Origin: Enoplolaimus lenunculus
Lineage: Eukaryota > Nematoda > Enoplea > Enoplida > Thoracostomopsidae
Reading direction: 5' to 3'
Assembly (NCBI GenBank): GCA_030248215.1
Contig: JASANG010000382.1
Coordinates: 62,001 to 126,000 of the forward strand
DNA: 64,000 nucleotides
Positions 13,701 to 26,600 of the stretch are shown here, piece by piece; position 1 is the first letter of the stretch; each line of letters starts with the position of its first letter. Position numbers and translations under genes: made by a program. The notes under the pieces are model-generated. The model saw nothing but the letters and a program-made list of their open reading frames with translations. It made no database searches and was not told where the DNA came from.

Positions 13701-16480
13701 ATGTACACTGGACAATGGTTTTTTGACTGCTTCCAGGGTTCAACGGAAGGTGAAAAATACCGGAATCAGAGATAACAAAATTTGCAGGAGCGCAAGAGGT
13801 GAGTGAAACGAAAGTAGATTGTTAAAATAGCGTTTTATTTGGTAATTTTAGCTAATATATGTTTGTAAACACGTTTAGTTTTAGATTATTTTGAGAAATC
13901 TCTGCAAGTATTAATCCTAAAATTGTACCAAAATTAAAAGCCAGCCCAATCGAACGATATATACGAAAATACCGAAACCTCCCGCAGAAACCATACGGTA
14001 GACAGAAGTAGACTGTCTACCGGAGCAGGAGGCGGACCTGCGGTTGTATACTGAATGGTAAAAAAGTTCTAGTAGAAAATTTGCTTTAAAACATACTTTA
14101 TCAAAAACGTGTCTTTGTGTTTATAACACACATTTCTTTGACGATTGCCACGAGCGAAAACAGAGTCACCTGCCCGAGAGCGGTGACAAAAAATTAAAGA
14201 TTTGTGAATTGCGTCTAAGTCTCCTTTGCTTCCCTGGCATGGGTTATAAATCGATTTCCGTGTAGCTTATTGTTACAGGTAGGCATGCTGGATTGGACAA
14301 AACTTGGCGAAGCTTTGAATTAAGATCACCCTCCAAGGGATATCCCTTTATCCGTCCGTGCATAGTTGAACATTGTAATTCCGTTTTGCTTTGATTTTTT
14401 TTGGCTGCTTTGTTTTGGTTTGTATAATCGAATTAATAATTCTTTCAGTGCGGATGGTGAAAAATCCACAAACAAGCATTAATTTGAGCATAGTTTTTTG
14501 AAATTGCTGGAATTTTTTGCGGATGCCAAACATTTCCAATCGCCGAACTTATGGCAAATTGTTAGTCAAATATAAAATCTACTGCAATTGAAAAGTGCAA
14601 AATTAGTGACAATTGATTATAAGATTAATTTATATAATTAAAGCTGGAACGTCCGATAAACGTATTTTAGACAGCGTTCCAGCTGTTGTAATGATTGTTC
14701 ATGCAAAATAGAACACTTTCGTAAATAGTTTAATGAGCAATATTTTAAGATTGCAAATTTGCAACCACGTTGACTAGTAGCATAAAGGTGTGAAAATATA
14801 TTAGTCAAAAACTAACCGGCAGACATATTATATTTTTATCACATGTCTTCCCGCTCCAGCGCTTATTTACGTCCGGTTGCATCTTACCTCAAACGTCCAT
14901 TACAATCAAAAGTCTTCAGTTACCGGCTCTGGCTCTCGCAAAGAATCAACCTGAGGTTCCAGCTCCCGTTAGTGAATATGTTTTAGTAATAAACATATGT
15001 AATTTGAACGAAACAATGCAGAACTCTAACATGTATATCGCCAGTTTACGAACCGGACAAATAGGAATTTTTAATTCTTCAAAGTAAAAAAAGCTGCGGT
15101 TTTAATTTTACCAAACAAATGTTGCAAGTATCGATGTTTATATACTCTACAGTTAGAAGACCTATCACCAAATAATGATAGCTACTGCTAAACATGTTAA
15201 GTTCAAGAGTAGACTGGCCACCTCGGTGCGCCGGCTAGAATATGGGCTGCTGAAGAAATTGAAAAATCTTGGTTAATACATACAATTATATATTTTACTA
15301 AAATTAGTCAATAGCGAACTGGTGTATATCTCTATGCCAGGATTGCTTTTTAGTGCCGGTTCAGCATTGATTGAAAATACCATGTCCATAATTCTTGTAT
15401 GTGTCAAACGTGTTATGGCTTCACCATTGATAACAAAATACTATTAAGAACGATAACAACGATTCGTGGTGCATAAATACATATCGGATTGGGAGGGCAA
15501 ATTAGGGTCAGCGAAGAAATTTTTTTTACATTTTGATGAGGCTAAAAGCTTGTAAAAAATTTTCATCTCGTATACGTGGTTATATAGCAAACAAGTAAAG
15601 GAAACCGTTGGTTTGGGTCTGTTCGTCTTACATAGGCCATGTTAGCGTTTATGTCAACAATTTTGCTTATCGAATTAAGTTTTGAAATCAAAAATCGTTT
15701 CAATTGTACGGTGTTTTGAGCAGAACTTTTCGATTTTGAATTGTTCTTTGACAACTTTTGAACACGCCGGCGTGAATACAACTAGTATATGGAATATGTC
15801 CGTGTCAAAAATTTTATACAAAAAAACAATAATTTTATGAGCTTTAGAACAACTCTTTAGATCGTAGAGGTTATGAAAATAATTTTTGTTCGCCATGCTC
15901 AACCGGAAAAAGGTATAAGCATGAGGTTATTCTCTCTCGAAATGAGATTTTGTCTGCATCACTGCTTACAGGCTCGACGGTATGCTCTTTAATAGATTAT
16001 TGCCGAGTTCACTTTTGTTGCTTGTATAAGTGTGATTAGCTTTGATTTTACATTTATATTTCTCATCGGCACAAAAGTTTCACTCGACCGGGGCCAGCTC
16101 ATAGGGCTGCTAAACCTGCCGCATTTCGATGATTACTGGTTAATTCGTTGCAGTTGTGGAATATTGATTGACTGTAGCGTCATGAAAACGATTTGCCCAT
16201 TTTATCTAAACGTTTACTATTATTGTCATTTTTTCAATGCCAGCTCCCTCTACTTCAAAATTTCTCAATATACCACTCACAGGATGTGCACACACTGCAA
16301 ATTTATTTCACCCGTTTGTACTGCTATAAATTAACTTCTGCTGCTTCTGTTGTAGAGCAAAATAACCAACCGGACATTGAATTTATTTTTGAATAGTTTA
16401 ATTCGATTGCTATATGATATACGCAGACAGTCAGGACCTTTATTGCGTGGTTAAGAAAACCTAGCTGTACTTCTAGGGCT
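7771..16480. other. Long gene-free AT-rich stretch
   Basis: No frame here shows a recognisable domain, and composition is uniformly AT-rich. Weak repeat traces exist: short words with GAGCGAGAAAATTTT near 9310 and TTCTCGCTTGCCATACTCACT near 12345 resemble 3800-3865. A hairpin with arms AGCTGGAACG and CGTTCCAGCT lies at about 14642-14686. Confidence 0.45.
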
Positions 16481-16489
16481 GTTTTTATG

Positions 16490-17580
16490 GTCCACACCCC
16501 TGAATGAAAGGTAAAATATGTTTCTACTACACAGCTCTGCAGTCCGGCGTTGTATAAAACGCTGGAAAATTTGGTATTTGGATTGCAAGTAAGCTAGTAA
16601 ACAGGGGTAAAAATACGAAGAAGCTAAAGGGGGTGCTTGCCCAATTTTTTTGGGTCTGTTCGGTTGACCCCTGATAGCGTTTGCCCAGATGGTTGAATTT
16701 TGAAAAGTTTTGCTTATTTTGTCTTCTCAAAACATCTTGTCATTCCACGCCCAAATTTGAATTTTTGAAAACATTGATTTTTTACAGTCTCAACGCCCCC
16801 CATCTTGGCACCCAAAATTTTTTGTGTGTTCTCGGTTATTCCCCAGGCCGGCGCTTGTAAAAATGATTCGATTTTGATAATTTTTTCATATTTGAGCTTC
16901 TCACGACTGGCTCTGATCATTCCATGCAGTAAATTGGAATTTTTGAAAAATTCAATTTTTATTGTCCCAAGGACCTTTCTCGGGATTCGGAACACAAAAA
17001 ATTTGTCAAAAATAGACAAATTATATATCATTCGACGCATTTTTCAAAGCCAAAGTAAATGGTTTTAACTTTTCCACCATCATGCGTCTGGTTATCGAGT
17101 TTTATTGTCAAATAACCGATTTGGCGCGCTGCCAACGATTTGGAACAACGCCAAGTCAGTTTTATTTCACCATAACTCGTTAGCCAATCGTCTGATTGCG
17201 GCAAATTTAACACCATTCAACTCAGTGCTGCAAGTTGCGCCCAATGTTGTATAATTTGCCTGACATCTTAGGAAAAAAAGCCTTGGTGCTTGAAACATTA
17301 AAAAATCAAATTTTTCAAAAAATTCCTATTTGGGCGTGGAATTACCAGGAAAGGCTGCGAGAAACTACCCTGCAGATAGCCTACTTTTTTCACAGGGGTA
17401 AGTTTGAAAATCAGTTGACTACGCGCTGAAAATCGCAGCATAAAAGGCTTCTTATTAATGCGCTAAGCGCAAATTTTTAAAAAAATTTCTGAAAGATGAT
17501 CGAAATTACGAATTAGGTACAAAAAATTTCGTCGGCTCGGACCAATGGGGAGGCGCGCGCCCTCATCACCCCCCGTATCA
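16490..17580. repeat. Probable degenerate mobile element with inverted internal blocks
   Basis: The block TTCCACGCCCAAATTTGAATTT at 16743-16764 has a related direct copy near 16918-16950 and an inverted copy at about 17305-17350 (AATTCCTATTTGGGCGTGGA). GGGGGTG-type sequence near 16630 and CACCCCCCGT near 17567 could be worn ends. No target duplication was seen. Frames inside look like chance. Confidence 0.35.
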
Positions 17581-17764
17581 CCACCCTTGCTTGGAAACCA
17601 TGTAAATTCTCGTTATGTTACTGAATATCCGGCGGAAACTTTGAACAGCTGTATGTATAGGATTTAATTAAAAATTATAATATGAAGTACACCAGGCTAT
17701 ATGGTGTGCTAATATGAAGAGTGGTGTATTTATCGCATAACTACACCGCTTATAAAACTTTTCT

Positions 17765-18110
17765 TAGAATCTAAACTTCTCTGGTTGGACAAATCTAAGT
17801 TCCCAACATTCCGTGCGAAAAAGGTTGCACCCAAGATACCAATTTCCCGCGTAACACCTGAAGTTTCCAATATCACAATTTTCTGAGCAAAATCGTAAGT
17901 TCTCATTCTCTAAGATACAGTGCAAAAAAATTTCGCTGAAAATGTGAATTTTCCGAATCAAGACCGAAAAGGTTGTGCGCAAAATCATAATTTTCCAAAA
18001 TCCAGAGCGAAAAAGAATGTACCGAAAATCTCAATAACTAAAGGTCCAATCGAAAACGTTTGCACCGAAAATCCTAGTTTCTCACGGGTCCCAGTTCAGA
18101 TAGATTCGCA
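17765..18110. repeat. Degenerate minisatellite (CGAAAA/TTTTCC words)
   Basis: Repeats of a roughly 50-60 base theme combining GCGAAAA, GTGCGCAAAATC and AATTTTCC words, too diverged for a fixed period. It sits just before the TTAGGC-like tract and the CCCAAAAT minisatellite. Confidence 0.4.
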
Positions 18111-18184
18111 TTGTTACAATTTAGTGAATTTTGTCTTTTTTTGCCGCCCGATTTTGCTTCATCTCTGGCTGGCAAGGTTTATTA

Positions 18185-18650
18185 GACAGCCGGCTTAGGT
18201 TCCGGCTCACGTTTGGTCTGAGCATGTAAAAGTTTACTGAAAACTCTAATCAACTAATTTTTCAGTAAAATTTAGGTTTAGGCAGAAACTTTAAGAATAA
18301 GCTTTGGTTTAAACATAGATTAAATCCTAAATGATCGCTGAGCTAAATAATATAGAGGCTTAAGCTTAGGCTTAGGCATAGGCTTCGGCATACGTTTATT
18401 CTTAGATTTTGGCAGCAGGCTTTAGTTTAAACCAAGATTAGATCTTAAATGATCCATGGAATAAATCTTAGCCTTTAGCCTTAAGTTTAGGCTTTGGCTG
18501 TGACTTTAGGAATATGCTGTGATTTAAACATAGATTAGAATCTAAATGACCTTTGGGCTAAATCTTAGGTTTAGGCTAAAGGCTTAATTAAGGCTTAGGC
18601 TTGGGTTTGGTTAGATTTTAGGGTTTAGATTTTTGCTTAGGTTTTAGAAG
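18185..18650 (+). repeat. Degenerate interstitial telomere-like tract (TTAGGC variants)
   Basis: Dense words such as GGCTTAGGCTTAGGCATAGG, AGCCTTTAGCCTTAAG and GGTTTAGGCTAAAGGCTTA. Inside it a roughly 120 base theme (CTTTAGTTTAAACCAAGATTAGAT... then ...AAATGATC) recurs about three times. The parent unit appears to be TTAGGC. Read as decayed telomeric or telomere-derived repeat; a fortuitous simple repeat is the alternative. Confidence 0.55.
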
Positions 18651-19307
18651 CATCTCACCATCAACCATATCCCGAAACCCAAATATCCCAAAATCCCAAA
18701 ATTCCACCTTCGACCACATACCGAAATTTTAAAATCTCACTGTCGACCATATCCCAAAATTCCAAAATCCCAAAATCCCACGTTCGACCATATTCCTGCA
18801 ATCCTAAATCCTTAAATCTCAAAATCCCACCTTCGACCATATCCCGAAATCCCAAACTTCCAACTTCGACTATATCCAAAATCCCAAAATCCCAAAATCC
18901 CAAAATCGCACCATCGACCACATCCTGAAATCCCAAAATCCCACCACCGTCTCTCGAAATCCCAAAATCACCTTTGACCATATCCCGAAATCCGAAATCC
19001 CATAATCCCACCGTCGATCATATTCTGAATTTCCAACATCCCACCTTCGACCATATCCCGATATTCCAAAATCCCAAAATCCCACCTGCGACCGTATCCC
19101 GAAATCCCAAAATCCCAAACTCCCACCAAAGACCAAATCCCAAAATCCCAAAACCCCACACCTTGGTCGTATCCCGAAATCCCAAAATCCCAAACTTCCA
19201 CCATCGACCATATCTCAAAATCCCAAAATCCCGCCTTCAGTCGTACCTTTAAATCCCAAAATCCCAAAATCCCACCATCGACCATATTCCAAAATCCCAG
19301 AATTCAT

Positions 19308-19459
19308 CTTAGTCATTTCTAAATTATATGCGGGCTTACTTAAAAATAGCTTTAGTATAAAAAACTCAGCAGACTGTTGCAATAACCGCGAGATAAAAAA
19401 ATTTGGGCCCAACTATGTGTTATCTAAAAGTGTAATTCCATTTTTTCACCCAATGAATT
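19308..19459. repeat. Spacer repeat between minisatellite blocks, copy 1
   Basis: About 150 bases containing TAAATTATATGCGGGCTTAC, then AAAACTCAGCAGACTGTT and ATTCCATTTTTTCACCCAAT. Copies follow at 20338-20469 and 20861-20975, and its right-hand part recurs alone at 22490-22534. Confidence 0.75.
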
Positions 19460-20337
19460 ATATCCCAAAATCCCAAAATCCCACCTGCGACCGAATCCAG
19501 ATATACCAAAATCCCAAACTCCCACCATCGACCATATCCCAGAACCCCAAATACCAAAATCCCGCCTTCGGCCGTATCTTGAGTCCCAAAATACCGCCTT
19601 CGGCCGTATCTCGAAATCCCAAAATCCCAAAATACCTCTCTCGACCTTTTCCCAAAACCCCAAAATCCCAAAATCCCACCTGCGACCGTATCCCGAAATC
19701 CCAAAATCCCAAACGATCACTAAAGACCAAATCCCAAAATCCCAAAACCCCAAACCTTTGGTCGTATCCCGAAATCCCAAAATCCCAAACTTCCACCATC
19801 GATGATATCTCAAAATCCCAAAATCCCGCCTTCAGTCATACCTTTAAATCCCAAAATCCCAAAATCCCACCATCGACCATATTCCAAAATCCTAGAATCC
19901 AAAAATCCCTACTTCTGCCGTATCTCGAAATCCCAAAATACCAAAATCCCAAAGTCCCACCTGCGACCGTATCCCGAAATCCCAAAATTCCAAACTCCCA
20001 CCAAAGACCAAATCCCAAAATCCCAAAACCCCACACCTTTGGTCGTATCCCGAAATCCCAAAATCCCAAACTTCCACCATCGACCATATCTCAAAATCCC
20101 AAAATCCCGCCTTCAGTCGTACCTTTAAATCCCAAAATCCCAAAATCCCACCATCGACCATATTCCAAAATCCCAGAATTCAAAAATCCCTACTTCGGCC
20201 GTATCTCGAAATCCCAAAACACCAAAATCCCAAAGTCCCACCTTCCACCATACTCAAACATTTGATTTGGGATGGTTGGATATTAGGACAGCAGCGAGGT
20301 TAACATGGGCCAATTTTTTTTCTGATTTAATACTTAC

Positions 20338-20469
20338 CTCTTAGTTATTTCTAAATTATATGCGGGCTTACTTAAAAATAGGTTTAGCATAAAAAACTCA
20401 GTAGACTGTATATGGGCCCAACTATGTGCTATCTAAAAGTGTAATTCCATTTTTTCACCCAATGAATTA
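20338..20469. repeat. Spacer repeat, copy 2
   Basis: Shares the TATATGCGGGCTTAC, CTCAGTAGACTGT and CCATTTTTTCACCCAATG words of copy 1 in the same order, slightly shorter in the middle. It lies between minisatellite blocks 2 and 3, so minisatellite plus spacer has been amplified together. Confidence 0.75.
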
Positions 20470-20860
20470 AAGTTCGCGATATCCCAAAATCCCAAAATTC
20501 CACCTGCGACCGAATAAAGATATTCCAAAATCCCAAACTCCCACCATCGACCATATCCCAGAACCCCAAATCCCAAAATCCCGCCTTCGGCCGTATCTTG
20601 AATCCCAAAATACCGCCTTCGGCCGTATATATCTCGAAATCCCAAAATCCCAAAATACCTCTATCGACCTTTTCCCAAAACCCCAAAATCCCAAAATACC
20701 GCCTTCGGCCGTATCACGAAATACAAAAAATTACAAAATTCCAAAGTCCCATCTTCCACCATACTTCAAATTGTTGTGAATGATGATTGGATTTTGGGAC
20801 GGCACCGAGGTTAACATGCGTCAATATTTTAAACACTGATTCAATGCTTATATACCTCTA

Positions 20861-20975
20861 TATTTGTCATTGCTAAATTATATGCGGGTTTACATAAAAA
20901 TACCTTGAGTATAAACAGCTCACTAGACTGTTGCAATAACAGCGGGATAAAAAATATGGGCAAAACTACTCTCTA
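20861..20975. repeat. Spacer repeat, copy 3 (5' part)
   Basis: Carries TAAATTATATGCGGGTTTAC and GACTGTTGCAATAACAGCGG, matching the left two-thirds of copy 1. The ATTCCATTTTTTCACCC part appears only at 22490-22534, as if about 1.5 kb had been inserted in this copy. Confidence 0.6.
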
Positions 20976-22983
20976 GAAACTTAAACTTAAATTATAGCTT
21001 AACTAAACTTGAATATCAGTTTAAGTAAAACATAAATGGCTGGACGGACTAACTAAACTAGAATTGTAAGTTTTACTTACACTAACGTGTTTTTGTCACC
21101 GCCCTCGTGCGGTAAATCCTATTTTTGCTAGCGGCAATCTTCAAAGAATTATGTGCTATAGATACATAAGAACGTTTTTTAACTTTGTTATGAAATTAAT
21201 TCTAGACAAGAATGCCTCTCCAATTCATGCGCTCGTTTTAAATGCTATATTCTGTCCGCAGGATTATTTGGACCTCGAATACTGCAAGTACAATTTGAAG
21301 CTGTTTTCATGGAAGGCTTTCGAGCTAAAATTGTGACAAATTTTTGTAATATAAAACTTACTGACAAGTTTCTGCCTTGCTGTTCGAATTAAAAAATCCG
21401 GCAAATTATCTTGCATGTTAAGTTGAATAAAATACAAAAAGTGGTGTATTTGCCCTTTTAACGGGCATTCGTGAAGCCAATTAGTTGCTCTGCTCCGGTA
21501 ACTCAGCTCAACGGCACCTTGCTACTCACCGCGTCGAGAGTACGGCAACAGCTTTCGCCGTCCGTTGAAGCATTACTCACAGCTTCGCTAACTATAGGCC
21601 CCACAAAAGGTCAGTTTTGAGACCTGGGTGGACAATTTAATGTCAACTTAACAGGCAAGATATACGGCGAAGTGTAGTTTTGATAAAAACCAAAATTCTA
21701 AGAAGAAATGTTAGCCCTATCACCATTTTTCAGCTTTGATAACCAGACGTGGTCCTCTGAGAAAAAATAATCATTGCACAAACTAAATCAGTGCGCTTGC
21801 ATAAAGCCTTGACAACATTGCATAGCGGAAAGCATCAGTACAATATATACAGGACGGATCACAGATCGTTGGTTGTATTTGGGAAATGCTATTGTTTTTC
21901 TTTCGTAATACTGTGCAAGTTCGTTTGGTAGAATATTTACACAAAAATCAAGCCATTTATTTGTAATAAGATAAAGTATTGCTACGAAAGGAAAGCAAGT
22001 CAGGCTAAAAGTAAAATAAATACATTCGCAAATAGTATTTATTAAACGTTAAAAAAAGACGTTGAATCGTGCTTGCCCCCAATATATGTTACACTGATTT
22101 GATTAGTTGTCAAATCATTCTGAATTTAGTGTCTAAAAATTTTAAGGCGACTCAATTACGGTTAATTATCCAAACAGCTGAAAGTCTAAATGCCCGCAGA
22201 TGAAATAGTTTACCATCTTTGACTTGTGGTGATCCTATATTTGCCTATCCGGCAAATAACTTGTTAAGTTTAATACGAGTTTAAGTAAACTTATTTTTAG
22301 ATTAAGTAGGTAACAAGTGCAGCCGTGTATCTAAGAGTTCAATAAGTTTAGCTTAAACTGAAAATATGTAAGATGTTAAATGAGTTTAAGCGTAATCCTA
22401 CCTGTTAGTTTAGTTAATCTAAAAAGTTAGTTTAATACTGGTGGATTAGCGTAAGCTTAAATCAAGTTCGTTTAAGCTTTTGGAGAGTATGTGCTCTCTA
22501 AAAGTTAAATTCCATTTTTTCACCCATTGAATATTTTGCTTTCTGTACGATTTTATATATACACAATTTTTGAACTATGCGTAAAGCTCAATAAAGGCAT
22601 AGTTATTTTTGCAGTTGTAACCTTTAAGTCAACATTTACACACTCATCGTTTCTCTACGTTGCTGGCCATGGTACAGTGAAATCATAGGTTCACTCGCGA
22701 CGTTCCCGTTTTTTGGAATTATTGTGCAAAGTATTAAATAAATGTTTGTCTATAGCAAGTAAAAAATCTGATTGTGGGGGTGGTTCAACCCTGAATGCTG
22801 TTATACAGGTAAGTAATTTCAAGCTGAACTAAACTTTATGGCTTTTCCTTTCTGGTTTCAGCGAAATTCTGTTGCCTTAAATTCCGCTTAAACTAGTGTT
22901 CAGAATTATATACTTCTCATTATGCGATGCAGCTATCATCAAAATTTGGTTAATTTTGTATTACTTGCACAAATATATACTAA
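20976..22983. other. Gene-free stretch downstream of the fucosyltransferase
   Basis: AT-rich, with TTTAAGTTTA/TAAACTTAAA words at 20980-21080 and 22260-22470 and no coding frame recognised. The segment 20976-22490 is bracketed by two parts of the spacer repeat, so it may be an insertion. The 3' UTR of the fucosyltransferase should begin just below 22984; no perfect AATAAA was found close by on the minus strand. Confidence 0.4.
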
Positions 22984-23636
22984 TCAATGTGGCCCCACAG
23001 TAACGCGATTGCCAGTTTTCGTTATTTTTCTGCTGTTATTTAAGTAACGTTCAACGAACCCATTATCACACATATTGTCGCCACCAAACCACCATTTGTT
23101 AAAATCATAATATATCGACGGTTCATGCGATTTTGCATCTGTACGCGACAGTAGCTTAACTACTAAATTACAGAGAGCATAACTGTAGTTTACTTCAATT
23201 TCAACTTGGCCACCTGGTTGTGTCGATGATTGCATTGGAAATTTCCAATCAAAATATTTTGCATACATCGTTGAATTGGCGATTAATGATTTCAAGTAGA
23301 CGGCAAGATGCTTTACACTATCAAAATCTGATACAGCAACGAAAGAATTTGGCGGGACCAATGACTCGTAAATATCGCGTTTGAGAACAATCGGAACTGT
23401 CCAATACTTAATTCGCTGCCAATATTTTTCGGTAATGTACTGGTCACAGATATTGTTTTCAGCGGCAAACACAAACCAATAGTCAGTTGAAAGTAACCTA
23501 TTGCATAATTCACTGCTGTTTCTTGTACAGTTGTTCCAGCCACACTCGCCGTATATATGTATTTCTATATATTTTGATAATTCGTTCGCCATTAACATTC
23601 GTTTACTTGGTACGTCACAGTGACTAACAAACCAAA
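22984..23636 (-). CDS. Fucosyltransferase exon 5: GDP-fucose binding C-terminal domain
   Basis: 653 bases including a TGA stop. The acceptor is a T-rich tract ending TTTTTAG|TT (AG at 23638-23637). It reads WFVSHCDVPSKRMLMANELS, then KYIEIHIYGECG, DYWFVFAAENNICDQYITEK and VPIVLKRDIYESLVPPNSF, the conserved donor-binding domain with the Glu and TEK residues of GT10 in place. Several N-glycosylation sequons are present, as expected for a Golgi lumenal enzyme. Confidence 0.95.
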
Positions 23637-26600
23637 CTAAAAAAATGCTGAAGAATTACGAAATCTATCAGAACCGCACACCATGACAGATATACCGGGA
23701 ATATATCTCCTCCCGTCAACTCTGCTGAAACTAGAAAAAGCTTTATTGAACCGGTTTTAAAACAATCTTCTACATTCATTAGATGGCAAACTGTTTTAAA
23801 TGAGATTAGACCCTTCCAAACTTGGATACACTACTAATAAGTATACGTTTTACTGCTTGAGTTGATGTTTACGTTAGTTTGTTGTAAAACTAGCGAAAAA
23901 GTTGAAACCTTGCAATTGTGTTTAGAAAATTAAACCTGTCACATAATTATGAACGAATGTTTGTTTTGTTAGTATCATCTTAGCTTAGGCCTAAATAATA
24001 TAGTAAGAAATCAACTAACGGTTTCTTTAACACTTATAGCGTATTGCAAGCGAACGTTAACTCCCTTTGCGTAAAAGAATTACATAAAAAACACGCAATT
24101 GTGTCCATAATTTAACAATTTCCAAACTATTAAAGGACAGCTAGTACTATTTAATTAATTGAGTACCGCCTAAAAACTATCTTTTTAGTTAACATAGCGC
24201 CTTGCATGACATTCTAACTGCACTAAAGTTAGAAAAGTATCCATAAAGATTTGACTTTGCATTACAACTTTTATGACAATACCACTGTGCAGGTTCACGT
24301 TTTATGTTATCAAACATAAAACTTACCAATCGGATGTTTCTTTTTCCTAATCATTGTGTTCATTTTTTGTCGTTTGGCAGTCAAATATAGTTTGTGTGAC
24401 CGCGTGTTATTGAATGGAACATATTTATATTTGCCATATGGCGCATGAACGTCAGAATCATTTCGGTAAGATAATGTCAAATTAAAAAATCCGGGAATAT
24501 GGTTGTACTCATCTTAATAATACAAATAACGTTTATGCTTTTGACGAAGCTCAACTGTTTAATGGATTGCTACAATTTCGGGCCCATGTTTCTTTCAGGG
24601 GCGTCCCATTTTTCCGCGGGAAAGCAATAATGCCGGAGACCAGCATTTGCTACTCCTGTTTGTGCATACGCGAAGATAAACTTTGTTGTTGTTGTTATTA
24701 ATATTTGTGGCTTGCTTAGCAAGATTGCTAATGCGGAGGGTTGGGGGCGGCAGCCCCCACCCTGTTTAGGCGCTTCCAAATGGGGGGTGCAGGGAACGGC
24801 AGCCCCCCCTGATAAAATCAATCTTAATGGCGCCCAAACTGGGCATTGAGCGGCAGTTTCTCCAAATTTGGCTGGTTCCTATCCCAAATAGGCTCGGGAC
24901 AGACATTACGATTAAAAGTGATTTTTCGATCCATTCCACTGTGAGTTTATATAGGGTTAAGTTGTCGCCTACCCTCGACACCTATATCTCAGCGAAGTTT
25001 CGAGCGAGAGGTTATCCCGAGCTCGGGGTAGGTATCGTCCAGTGAAGCTCACATTGGACAGCTGTGTATCCATAGATAGCGAGGCCTCCATGGGGGTTAG
25101 TCACACCCAACTGCCTCTCTAGGCAGTTTAACCTAGGTATGCGAAACAAGCTTGCGTATATTTATATCAGCTAATATTCAGCTGATTCAACGCAAACTAA
25201 TAGCTAAAATAATTGAGGCACCGACAAATATTCGCCTCTATAAATTCAACTATACGGTACCGACCGTAAATAATATCACGGTACCGACAAATCTTGACAT
25301 CTCGGTACCTAATACGCGATAATGGGTTATTCTACTGGCACCCACGAGCCCGTCTGGCTGCATGACGGCGAGCCTCGCACCGTCCACCATGGAGGTACTA
25401 AAGACTAAACTAATCTAACTAACTTATCTAAGCTAACTAAATTGGGGAAAAACTAGGCGTAGGACAAGTATGCATGATTGACATAAGCCTAGGTATGCGT
25501 GTACAGCTCACGGTTTTACTCCACCAAGTATAGTTGAGTATTATTGATTTTACGACCTATACAGAAAATAAAAGGGGTATATAGGACCTCAATTAGTCCC
25601 CACCAAGCGGGTGGCTCACCTACGCATGAGCAGGGGAGAAAATTTACTATTTCTGACAGAATTCAACACCGGTGTAAGTAATTTATTGAAAATCTATGAA
25701 ACTAAGCGCCTTTTTCGGCTGAAAATAAAATAGAAAACAGAATATAAAGTAAACCATTGACATATATTGCTCTACCGTTTCCACCTAAGTATTTGCTTAT
25801 ATTTCATTTACCTCTCGCATACGCGAATCAGATGTCGCACCAGCTTCAGCCGAAGTTCCTGGTTGAGGCGATCAGGACCGGATCGGCTCCCAGTATCTCT
25901 GTGCCGAAACGGTTCAGCCTTTGGATCGAGCTTAGATGGAGAGCTCCGAGGCGAAATTACATCAGCTTCTGACTGGACGGGAAGCGGACTATCTGTCACG
26001 ACTTCAAGCTTTGAGGTGGTTCCTGAGTCTTTTTGAGACATTAAGTAACAAGTAATAATTAAAACTAATTTGACTAGTTTTATAGCACCTGAATGCAATT
26101 GGGTTAAACCCGATATAGTAACTCTATCCGGAAAAGGAGATCTGAATCCGAAATCCGGAAGCCTATTAAACTTTACTATTATAGTACAAATTAACGCTTA
26201 CCGTGACTTCTGGGATCTCTGCCGGCGGAACCGGTAGAGGATGGAGATCCGGCTGATCAAAAGACAATCCTGCCCAGCAGGGTTGATGCAGCACGGTCCA
26301 CCCGCACCAGTCAAGGCCAGCCGCCCATGACCAATTGCGTGCTAAGTGAAAGTAAAATTCTGCCTCAAATAACTTATGCGACATGCTAAGAATCTCTAAG
26401 CGTAGTTTAACCGTCACAAGAAATCCCAATGAAAACCTTTTTATTCCAATCTCTGGAAAAATAAAACATCAAAACTTGTGCCGTTAAATCAAAACTCTCC
26501 TTTCGCAGACTGATTCTAATTCTCTCGAATGTTACAAAAGACCCCTAATACAAAATTATTTTCGAATTTGCATAACCGGTCCCATAACTCGGGACCGGTT

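Larger units (their letters stand above)
18655..20765. repeat. CCCAAAAT minisatellite array in three blocks
   Basis: Blocks at 18655-19307, 19460-20252 and 20478-20763 are built from CCCAAAATCCCAAAATCCCACC followed by a CGACCATATC or CGACCGTATC linker, in units of roughly 35-60 bases. Higher-order copies are visible: the stretch around 19100-19300 recurs near 19690-19890 and 19960-20170. Because stop triplets are scarce in the core, several frames stay open on both strands, the longest 282 codons reading PKSQNPKIPP-like. These are not treated as genes. Confidence 0.9.

Noticed and set aside
19417-20265. 282-codon open frame reading PKSQNPKIPP-like repeats
   Set aside because: It is the CCCAAAAT minisatellite, open on several frames and both strands, with no codon bias or start context.
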